Source: Tubulanus polymorphus
Lineage: Eukaryota; Nemertea; Palaeonemertea; Tubulaniformes; Tubulanidae
Assembly (NCBI RefSeq): GCF_964204645.1
Contig: NC_134032.1
Span: forward strand, 13,076,275-13,140,274
Length of the DNA stretch: 64,000 nt
Reading direction: 5' to 3'
Positions 1-11,600 of the stretch are shown in pieces; position 1 is the stretch's first letter; every line of letters begins with the position of its first letter. The notes beneath the pieces were generated by a model that had not been told where the DNA came from, searched no databases, and saw only the letters and a list, made by a program, of their open reading frames with translations. The position numbers were made by a program, and so were the translations under genes.

Positions 1-322
1 CTGAAATCAGCGAAACGCCTTTTTTTTCGAATCACGTGAAGTGTTCGAATATTTCGCTGCAGGCTATGTGAAATAAAATCTAACAAAATTCAATAAACGA
101 AAATCTATCTCGGTTGTATAGAATAACAACCCTGGCAGGTTCAAACACCCCTCCCTCCTTAATACTGGGTACTTCAATCAGTTAAAATCAGTTCCGTGTG
201 ATGTAGTTAGTTACCTAATCGTCTTTGGTAAGCTATTATTATAGAATGGGCTGAAAATATCCGATCGTGAAAGAACAGGTTACTGAATACATATACCTTA
301 ATTCTCTGCAGCTGGTACTTAC
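1..322. other. Intron of the KIAA0319-like gene
   Basis: This lies downstream (in gene direction) of exon 17, whose donor GTAAGT is at 317-322. The cytoplasmic exons should lie further left. I see no exon here. Confidence 0.6.
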
Positions 323-2593
323 CTTCTAATACAACAAATGGCACCCCACACAAGACCTCCAAATGTTACAGCTAATAGGAATGTTACAATGACTACATAT
401 AATATACTCCAATCTGAAATAGATGAAACCGAAAAATACAGTCATTAAAAGATGAAATACAATGTTAAACGCCAAAAATACATTAAGAAGATTCCTCTTT
501 ATGTATTTTTGTTAATGCGCATAAAAACGATGTCAATTGTGAGTGTACAAAGTACACTACAATATCTGCTAAATGCAATTTACATTGCGCAATCGATGGT
601 ATTTTTTAACTAACACAGAGACAGTTGTATACACAGTTGTTTCGTTCAGTAGATGACTTGAAAATTGTTGTGCTTTGTTTGTCTGGTTCACATACGTGAT
701 GTGATACTAATAGCTCCCCCAGAGCTAAAAACCATGTACTTTAATCCACATAAGCACACATGCCAGAACACTAATAGCTATTCAAAGAGCTAATCGGTTA
801 ACCTACAAGCACTACCTGCTTTTTTCGTTTTAACTATTTCAGGTTGGCCACTTTCCACCCATTTACAAATTCCCCCAAAGATTTCTCTGACTTAAACACG
901 CGATTACACATCATTCCCAGAGTGTGTCAGAGAAATATCTAGGTTAAAAATCTTACAAATCATTCATTTTCATTGAAACAAGAAAAAAGTTTTCCAGGTT
1001 TTTGTTAAATTGGTCAAATTCTCTTGAGTTTTTCAGTTCAGTGGCGCCACCCTGTATTTACATCGTGTATTTACATGTCTTGTTACGTGAAGTAAATTGC
1101 TGCGTAATTTTGCGTTTTCTCAACTTACCACAGTTTTGCTGCCGGAACCAGAGATGCGATTTAAATATATTCGTCATCCAAAACGGATCACAGATGCATC
1201 TCCGTGACGACTGTTCGCACTGTCCATGACCGGAACAATTGTTCTGGCAAACTGTAAAACAATATCAAATCATATTACGCTATAACCTGATATACAACAT
1301 GGATCCGATCTCATGAAAAAGTTTATGCTGAAAACAGTAAATGTTCATCAACAGTGAAAACATGAAGTAACCAATACAGTCAAACTGGCTTTTTTCATAT
1401 CAGTTTAATCGGGATTTTGATTTCATCCGAGTATTATTTACAGTCTTTCAAATCATGAACACATATAGAATATGACCTTTATTCTGGATTTATCTGAACT
1501 GAATGATTTTCATCGGTCCCAAATAATGATATAGGGTGCTTGAATACTTACTGACAGTGTCGATAAAATACACTTCATAATCGAGAATATCTTTTTCGGC
1601 GCGAATTCGACGTCGCAGCACGTCGACTATTTCTGGACCGGGTCTCAACTGAAGGTGTTGATCCGTGCCAACTATATGCACATAAAACTGTACAATTAAC
1701 CTGCAATTACAAGAACAACGCTACAACAGCTCGGCCCATGTTGAACGTGGGTACCACCAGGTGGCGTGACTAGCACTCAGTTTTTAAAGAAATACAACTA
1801 GCTCATTTTCAATCGACTGATCTGAATTTAAAAGCTCATATCATACGAGCTACCCGTTACTATTAGTGACACCTGGTGGATCCTCACTTGCCACAAGTGG
1901 AATCCTTAGTCTTTTGCCGCAGTAGTCGATGTCCTACTGCACACTAGCGACACCAGGTGGATCCTCACTTGCCACAAGTGCGATAATCTTTCACCGCAGC
2001 CTATGCTACTTCATTGTTTATTTCACGATAATGATGACTACAGGCAATGAGCGCTTACCTTCCAGACGAGTCTTGCAATAAATTTACAATATTCACATCA
2101 GAATCACCATTCTGGGAATGTAATAACATCGCGATTTGTTTCCGCAGTAGCTTCTGAAAAAACCAAAATAACTGACCCTTAACTCGGTTTTAAAACTCAT
2201 CTAGGCCTACCCCTCCATGCGGTGTACAATCCAACCACCCTTTATTGTGTCAAACCCGAGATGCAGCGTATCCATGTTATTGTTGAGTAGTTGGAATCTC
2301 TAATAAAAGATGGCAGCATCTGTCAAATTTTTGTGAAGCACGTGTATAAGTAACACAGTTCAAGATAATCGTAAATTATCCTCATTGCCTCTCTCCACCC
2401 AGGAGTAAATGGGTACCTGGCCTGATAGATGACTCCTGAGCGCTTAGGAGCAGCTCGGATGTTACTTCTAACCAGGGGAGATGACTGACACGTGAATAAA
2501 GTTATATATAGGCTGGGGGTAATAATACCAAGTTGGAGCGCATCTGAACTCCCTCAGGTTAAGATACCTGCGCTATATAAATGTCAATTATCA

Positions 2594-2630
<37 letters not shown>

Positions 2631-5600
2631 ATTGGGAGCGAAAAAATTGACCGTCTGCGAACCTTTTTGCTCTGCGTGAATGAACCGAGATCAGCTCCGA
2701 GGTGCACCTCGATGAGGTTCTTCAAGTCGGCGTCCGGCTTCACGATGACGGTCGCCGTGCTTGAACTCGTCAGACCTTCCGCGTCGGACACTTTCAAAAT
2801 AAATATGTATCGCCCGGGGACGACATTCGTAAGTAACAACGCCACCTGGTGATCGGAACCATTCACTATATCCTACAGAACGAGAAAATTCATATATAAT
2901 TCATAATTTAAAACCGGTAACTAATTGCTGCCTTGTGTTTCTTGATGTTTAGTTTTATGATCAACAACCTTAGGGCTCGTCCATTTACTACATAAACATT
3001 AAATTTGAATTTTTCAACCCCCTTTGGATACAAAATCTGCTATTTTTCCTTGTACTTTAAGCATCATAGTAAGCAATTGCAATAAAACCTCCACTAATGC
3101 GTACATGATAAATGAATGACTACCTAACCAAGACAACCTTGACATTGTTTTGAATATGAATTTTATTTCTCAATGAATATTAAATCGTGTACATAATTAT
3201 AATATATAGCATTGGCATAATTTATTGAGAGGACACCCCCGAGTCTAAAGACTGTACCAAATGATGGGGGGTGCCAGATCAATAACATATATTATGGTTT
3301 TCAATAGTTTAGTTGTACTCACCCCAGCCGCGAGGCTCTGATCATCTCTTGTCCACCGGAACGAAGCGATGCCCTTATCATCGGTAGATTTAGAACCGTC
3401 GAGCGTGATTAAACTCGTCGGCAGCGTCACTAACTGATCGCCGCCGGCATCGGCTTTCGGCACTTCGTTCAACGCTACAAGAAAGTAAATAGTAACTGAT
3501 TCGGGGAAAAGAAATGAAGAATTCCCTGTGGCAAGTGAGGATCGACCAGGTGTTTACCAGTGTGCAGCTGGACATTAAGTACTGGGATATAGAGGATTCC
3601 ACTATTGGCAAGTGAGGATCCACCAGGTGCGCTAGTGTGCAGTAGGATATCAACTACTGCAGCAAGAGGATTCCATTTGCAGGCCGGGTACAAACATCAG
3701 ATTGTCTGGCAGGCTGGGTAAAAACATCCGATTGTCTGGCAGGCTGGGTACGAACATCAGATTGCCTGACAGGCTGGGTACAAACATCAGATTGTCTGGC
3801 AGGCTGGGTAAAAACATCCGATTGTCTGGCAGGCTGGGTACGAACATCAGATTGCCTGACAGGCTGGGTACAAACATCATATTGTCTAACAGGCTGGGCA
3901 CGAACAACAGATTGTCTGGCAGGCTGGGTACAAACATCAGATTGTCTTCAATGCTTTCAATGAAGCACACCACCTGGCAGCACCAGTTGCTCCTCAAAAC
4001 TAAAAATTCACCTTTTTTAACAGTTACTTGAACGATTGCGCTGTTGCGTAAGTTTTCTTCATCAGTCACTGTCAGCTTGAATTCGTACTGCCCTTCCGAC
4101 AGATGAGACGCAGTGGCTACTTGTTTATCGCCGTTTTCCAAAATAACTCCGTCCGCACCCCTACAACGAATAATTACATCTATTGCAACAAGGGTAATTC
4201 GAATATCGCTGACACCTAATTCAGGGGCAACTAGACAGCATAATAGCCAATATCAGTAACAATAATATAAACATACAACAATAAATATATAAATATATGA
4301 AACCTTGTCACACCAAACTCGGATTCAAACTTAGAATTTCATCCGACATAAGACAATTTACCGGTAATCAACTGGATATAAAAATTCATCAGTGGTTATA
4401 AGAACATTTGTTCTAGTCCCCTGAAGTTTGTTGTAACGAGTTTACATCGAATTATGAAAATAATTGATGCGTAAATGAAAACCGAACATACTTTACTTTC
4501 TTCCACGCGTAGCTGACAATTCGCTGGTCGTCAGAACTCGCCGAACCGTCTAACGTAACGGTTGTATCCGGCAATGCTGTTATACTCGAATGTACAACCT
4601 TCGCTTCTGGTGGTTTATTGTGCTCTGAAATATATACAAACATAGGGTAACTGTAGCACGTAATTATAAGTAGAAACATTTGGGGCGAGGTACAAACATC
4701 AGATTGTTTGAGAGGCTGGGTACAAACATCAGATTGTCTGATAGGCTGGGTACAAACAATAGATTGTTTGAGAGGCTGAGTACAAACATCAGATTGTCTG
4801 ACAGGCTGGGTACAAACATCAGATTGTTTGAGAGGCTGGGTACAAACATCAGATTGTCTGATAGGCTGGGTACAAACAACAGATTGTTTGAGAGGCTGAG
4901 TACAAACATCAGATTGTCTGACAGGCTGGGTACAAACAACAGATTGTTTGAGAGGCTGAGTACAAACATCAGATTGTCTGACAGGCTGGGTTCAAACAAC
5001 AGATTGTCTGACAGACTGGGTACAAACATCAGATTGTCCGATAGGCTGGGTACAAACATCAGAATGTCCGACAGGCTGGCTACAAAGATCAGATTGTCTG
5101 ATAGGCTGGGTACAAACATCAGATTGTCTGACAGGCTGGGTACAAACATCAGATTGTCCGAAAGGCTGGGTACAAACATCAGATTGTCTGAGAGGCTGGG
5201 TGCAAACATCAGAGTGAGGGGTTTCATAGTACAGACAGCAGATTGTCTGAGAAATGCAGGGTAAAGACTGCAGATTGTCAGATGCATAAAACTGGTTGCA
5301 CTGGAGTTGAATTTTTCCAAGTTTTCAAATCATCTCCAGCACATAAGGGTAAGAATTTGTCAGCAGGCTGAAAGGAAAAAAAACGGGTGCTTTATGAACG
5401 GTACCTCTTTGTACGATGACATGTACGTCAGCTGCTGATATCTGACCGGCCGTGTCGGTTACTTTCAACTGGAACGTATAATCGCCGACCTCGAGGTGAC
5501 TGAGTCGTAACGTCGACGTTCTCGTGCCCTGCATGTCGGCCGTCAGTTTATTATCGCCCTTGTTAATCCACTCGTAGCTGACGATGCCGTGATCGTCTGT

Positions 5601-8600
5601 ACTCGCGTTGCCGTACAGCGTTATCGAATTCTGCGGTAAACTGATGATTCGAGTTTGACCAGCGTTCGCCACCGGTTTATAGTCAATTTCTGTCCGAATA
5701 GAATAAAATGAGAGATTCATTTACTGCAAGTTTATATTCTGCGCAAAGCCGCCCAAACGTATCTACATGGAAATAGTGGTTTGGATACTCTTGGAGCCCT
5801 ATCAGATACATGCATGAAAACAAACTAAAACATACTATGATTCATTTTGATGCTGTGCAACTTTTTTTTCAATACAATCAATTTCAATAATCTATCACAA
5901 GCTCAGTCTGAGGAATATTCACATAAATACAAACTGTCACCGAGTGACCATTGGTTCAACCCTCAAAATATGGCTTTAAGCTATGAATCATTTTTAAGAT
6001 AATTGAACTGATGAAATACTGCGTAACTTTCTTTCAACTGATTTGAAACCATCTACGAACACTCGGTCTGACGAGTATTCACATCAATACAAACTGTGAC
6101 CGAGTGACAACTTTCAAACGCTCTTAGTTCAAATCTCAAAACATGGCTTCGAGCTATGAATCATTTGATACTGGAATTGAACGGATGATACCATGTAACT
6201 GATTTGAAACCATCTACGAACTCGGTCTGAAGAATAATCACAACGATACAAAATGTGACCGAGTGACGACTTCATTTTAACACACAAAACATGGCTGAAT
6301 CAAAACATTAGCCACAACACTAAGCTGTTTTTGTTGTTGTTTGACCTGACTATGAGAAATCGAAATTAGAGGCGCAGTGGCCGAGTGGTTTAAGCCGCCG
6401 GTCACTGGTCTCGTCAATCCAGGGTTTATGGAATCAAACCCTGGTGGCGACAGAGTTTCTTGGTCGAAGGTCCTTCTCTGGTCTCTCCTCCATTGCGAAA
6501 AAGAAACATCGAACCCGCTTATAATGCCCTGCGTGGCGCTTAGCGGGTTGAGGGTGTTAAAAATAAAAAAGAGAAATCCATTAACGATACTTCGAACGCT
6601 TGAAAAGTACGTACCTTTGATAACGGTTACGTTGGCGAATGTTGAATTGCTGGCTCTGTCCGAATCTACGACTGTTAATTTGAATTTATATTCACCGGGC
6701 GTCAGTTTATCTAAGACGAGCATGTTTTTATCTTTCGTAATCGAATTCATCGAATCGTCTCCGAGCGGGCCGGATACCTCCTCCCATTTATAGTGCGTTA
6801 TTTCGTCGTCGTCGGTGCTGGCTGCGAATAAAATAAAATCGAATTCAAGAAAGATTCAGTTAACAATATTCGCATTGATCTGAGACCAAGTCAGGGCCGG
6901 TTGCATAGTCATGGCTTAGACTTAAGACCAGTCTAAGACCAACTTAGTTCTACAGCCAATCTAAAAACTTAAGATTTAGACTTAAGTCGCGACTATGCAA
7001 CTAGCCCCAGGATTTTTAAATGCTAATCTTCAATCCTCATGGCTTCAGGCTAAGATTAATTTTGAAGAACATTGAAGCCATGATACATACGTAACTAACT
7101 TTCGTGTTTAAACAAAACTGATTTCAATCATCTACGATGAACTTGGTCTGAAGAATATTCACATCGATATAAACTGTGACCAAAGAGTGACACCGATTAT
7201 TAAGTGATGACTTTCAAACACGGTTAGTTTCGCTTTATACGCAGCCAAAACAAAGGTTTGTACGACAATTAAACCCCAATCCCGGAAATAACCATGAACA
7301 CATTGTAACTAACTCACCTGAACCATCCAGCACAACTGAACTCGGAAGTTGCACTTTCTGATACTTCGGGGTGATGACCACGATCGGAGCTTTATTTTTC
7401 CTCTTTGCTGAAAAAAATCCAAGACCATTATTCTGTATTTAGCGTATTTGAGAAATGAATAATTCATTCATTAATAATTGACAGCACACGCCATCAAGGT
7501 TATATTCTACCTAATGCAGGGGTATCAATCTGCAGCCTGGAACCCGCACCCCTTCAGGCATTCACAAATGCAGTGTGAAATACCGCAAGTGTGCTGATAA
7601 AATGTCTAATGTTTGTAGTTCGTTTTCAATTGAAAATGTCTCAGGTGAACAGATAACAGCTTTTTAAGTCCAGGCTACAGATTGTAAAATGTTATTTAAT
7701 CTGGATTTCTCAAAACGATACAGATTAAGTTGGGATACCTTTAAGTTATGAAATTTAAGGATTCCCAGTATAAACATACCTGGCAGGACAGTAATATCCG
7801 CATAAGCTTCGCCATATTTGCCCGGCCCAGAAACGACCACTTTGAACTTATAAGCACCAGCAATTAACTGAAATGAGAAAAACAAATCAAACACAGAATT
7901 CGATGAGATAAATCTGTTGAAAAAGATCTCCAACGAAACAACACGGTTTTACGCAGTTAGTTAATAATAAGGCTTCTCTTCTGGTGCATTAGTTTCTACC
8001 AGAATAAGCTCTTCCTATTTCGGAATAGCATAGCATAATAATAGTGAATCTGATAGAAGCCGATCGAGAATTTGTAACCCTGAATTGATATTTCTAAACT
8101 GGAATACGTTCGATCGAAGCCTGCCTTTATTTAGCTCATACTGAGTTGAAGAGTCTAACAAGGGGAACCACAACACCAGCAACCACTAGATGGCATGACT
8201 ATATCTGTCACTGCACAATTTGTCTATTTTTTGGTAGTCTAGATGTTGTTCCCAAGAATCTGTACATCATCAGATATTCAGACAAACGTTTTGGCTATTG
8301 GAGACTAAAATAAACATTTACTAAACAGCCCATGTTGTAACAATGATATGAAATCCTTCAATAACAATGAATAGATAGGTCAAAATGTTTCCTAGAGCTC
8401 GACTTATATCCTAATAAGAATGGATCGATGGTTTCGAAAAGTTTCCTCGAGCTGTAGTTCATTTCGATGTATCGACTATATCTTGATAGTCATCTTTAGG
8501 AATAATACTGAAAATGACTATCAAGATATAGTCGAAACAATTGAAATAAACTACAGCTCCTGGATTCCATTGCGGATCATCTATCAATTCTTATTGTGTG

Positions 8601-11600
8601 ATTGTACAAAACGTATTGAAGGCCCAAAATCTAAATGAACGCAAATTTTTATCAATTATTCCGACATTTTATTGTCGTGAAATCTGGCTCCGCGTATTCA
8701 ACACATGTATGTGTCATCGGGGCTAAATTAGATCGCGGCAGACATTAGTTTATTGTTATATTACAGGCTGTGATATATCGTTAAATAACAGCGGCCAGCG
8801 AGGTGTGATTTATTAACTCTTCACAATGACGAACGACGATGAGAGTAAACGATATGATACTTTAATAAGCTCAGCTCCGGTCATCAGAGCCACACACAAA
8901 CTTAAACATCTTATCTGATAATATAACGATAGCTGACTCTATTTAACCCGTATTCACCACAACAGGTTTTAGAGGGGCGACCACCTCTACATCCACCCCC
9001 CTGAAAGTAATCCACCGGTTATAAAAAATATCTGCTACCCCTACCAGAGTGGATGTTAATATTCTATCAACGCTGATAATTGCTTCGAAATATAGCGAGC
9101 TGATGTGACAAATTGATTCCACCAAAATTAAGCTTTAGCTTTAGGTGACTGAACGTGTACGCGATACATTAGAATAGAAATCATTTATATGGCAACAAGG
9201 ATCGATTTATACAATTCTAACGTTTACTTCCCATGATACGAGGTCATTGAGGAGAGGAGGATGAGGAGAGAATCCCACAATGATAATAAAAAGTCCGAAG
9301 ATGAAACTTCGAGATAGTAGTTTATTTCAACGTTTCGACTATATCCTAATAGTCATCTTCAGGAATAATGAACATTAAAGGGGTAATTATGGGCATTATT
9401 CCTGAAGATGACTATTAGGATATAGTCGAAACGTTGAAATAAACTACTATCTCGAAGTTTCATTTTCGGACTTTTTATTATCATTGTGGGATTCTCTCCT
9501 CATCGCGTCAACACGGATATTGTGTTCTACCTAACGAGGTCATTATATTGTCAGTATCCCCTGGTCAAAGTTTCCTATCCCAGTTAGCCTTTCAGTTTGT
9601 TATCAAGAAAACACAGGAAACTATCGATTCTAACGATTAAATCAGGGATGGTTTCATTTCAAATTCTAATCGAGCTCTGTCTCAACAACTTTGGTTTCGA
9701 AATTGACTTCTGTGCTAGAGACATTTCTACGTGTTACTCTAAAATTTCTTTTGTTTATGGTTTTTTTTTTTCATGTAGCAAACTCTGTGAATTAAGCCAC
9801 TCTAGTTTATCATCTAGTTTTATCATTGATTTTAAACACGGGATACACGGACGCATAATTAATAATATACAAAACCGACGGTGAAATACTAATAATATAG
9901 CAACACAGCTGGCAGCTGTATACAATAGATAGATCAGATGATCACAGAACTACTGCGCACTAGATATATATAAAAACAGATAACCTAATACTATATCAGC
10001 AAGCCTGCAATTGGCAACCAGGCTGCTATGATCGATTTCGAAGAAAATTGAACCGAATTCCATGTTTCGGCACAACTTATTTTAAACATCTCCAATCTCG
10101 GTCCGAATAATATTCACATCAGTACAAAATGTGACCGACTGACCACTTGTAAACACTCTTCGATACGTAAAGATTCATCGATGATACTGTGTAACTTTCT
10201 TGTTTAAACGCAATTTTTCAATCATCTACGTCGATGAACTCGGTTTGAAGAACATTATCATCGCAATTAATTACGTTCGCATCGGTTTGGAATATTTCAA
10301 TCAAACAACAAAACATTGTGCCGATAAAATATGTGACCACCGATGTTACAGAATTATGAATGACGCGGGCTCGTGCGGTACGGACCAGCTGGGTGACTGT
10401 CAGTCACCTAAACAATAAACAATCTACCGCATGTCATACATACACATAAGACAGTTTACAGACATCTTAAGAAATTTGGTATAGTTTACATTGTCCTACT
10501 GCGCACTAGAAACACCTCATTTGCTACAAGTGGAATCCTCTATTGCCGCAGTAGTTGGTGTCCTACCGCACACTAGCGACAACTGGTGGATCCTCACTTG
10601 CCACAAGTTGAATCCTACATTGTCGCAGTAGTTGATGTCCTACTGCACACTAGCGACACCAGGTGGATCCTCACTTGCCACAAGTGAAATCCTCTATAGC
10701 CGCAGTAAATGAGGTCCTATTGCACACTAGCGACACCTGGTGGATACTCATTTGCCAGAAGTGGAATCCTCAACTGCCACAGTAGCACGGTCAGAACATT
10801 ACTAATGAATAGTGACAATGACGGCGGAACCGGGAACACATACAAAACATCATTCAAAATTACATCACGCAAGAAAGGATATATTAATACTTACATTAGT
10901 CAGTTTCAGTGTAGCCGTGTTCTTGCCTTGCATCACGCCACTTTCCGTTCCATCCGGGTGTTTCTCTAGCGACCACTGATACGTGTAAGTCTCATCGTTA
11001 GCCGCTGCTGGAACTACGTACACTGATAACGTAGCCGAGTTCTCGGGCAACTGTATTGTTTGGGCATCGCCGGCCGTCACCGTTAACTGCATGACTGAAA
11101 AACGAAATGCCAGATTTCTTTACAAAAACTGTTTTTCTGACCATTTCTTTAACCGAAGAGCCACCCTTTAATAACTCAGAATATCATGATTTAGATGTTC
11201 TCGGGGCCATCCCTATCGCATGTATGCGTGACAACCCCTATCAAACTGACAAATGAACCAACGATACTGAGTAACTTTGATTTTAATAATCTATGAACTA
11301 CAACAACCTAACCTACGAGTCTGAAGAATATTCAATGGTTTTAATAATCTACAAACTCAGTCTAAAGAATATTCACATCGATACAAACTGTAACCGAGTG
11401 ACGACTTTCAAACACTGTTACCAGGTAGTTTCAATTGTAATAAAGCTTCACCCGATGATCGAATTTGAAAACAATTCAGCAAATGATTCTACTTAACTTC
11501 CTTGTTTCAACACAACTTAATGCAAACTGTAACCGAGTCACGCTTTCAAATGTTCTTAATGTTTCAATTAAAACGTGGCTTCACATAGCGATTCATTTTG

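Noticed and set aside
1850-2005. Possible CRISPR-like spaced repeats (also 10490-10790)
   Set aside because: The units are whole tandem copies with no unique spacers, in introns of an animal gene.
3650-4141. Long frames on both strands through the 30-bp arrays (also 4664-5320)
   Set aside because: The unit length is a multiple of three, so any frame without a stop stays open. They lie in introns; only 4012-4160 is a true exon.
6377-6450. tRNA-Leu/Ser-like sequence (also at 54517)
   Set aside because: A and B boxes are visible but the acceptor stem does not pair and the same non-tRNA body follows at both sites, so these are SINE heads.
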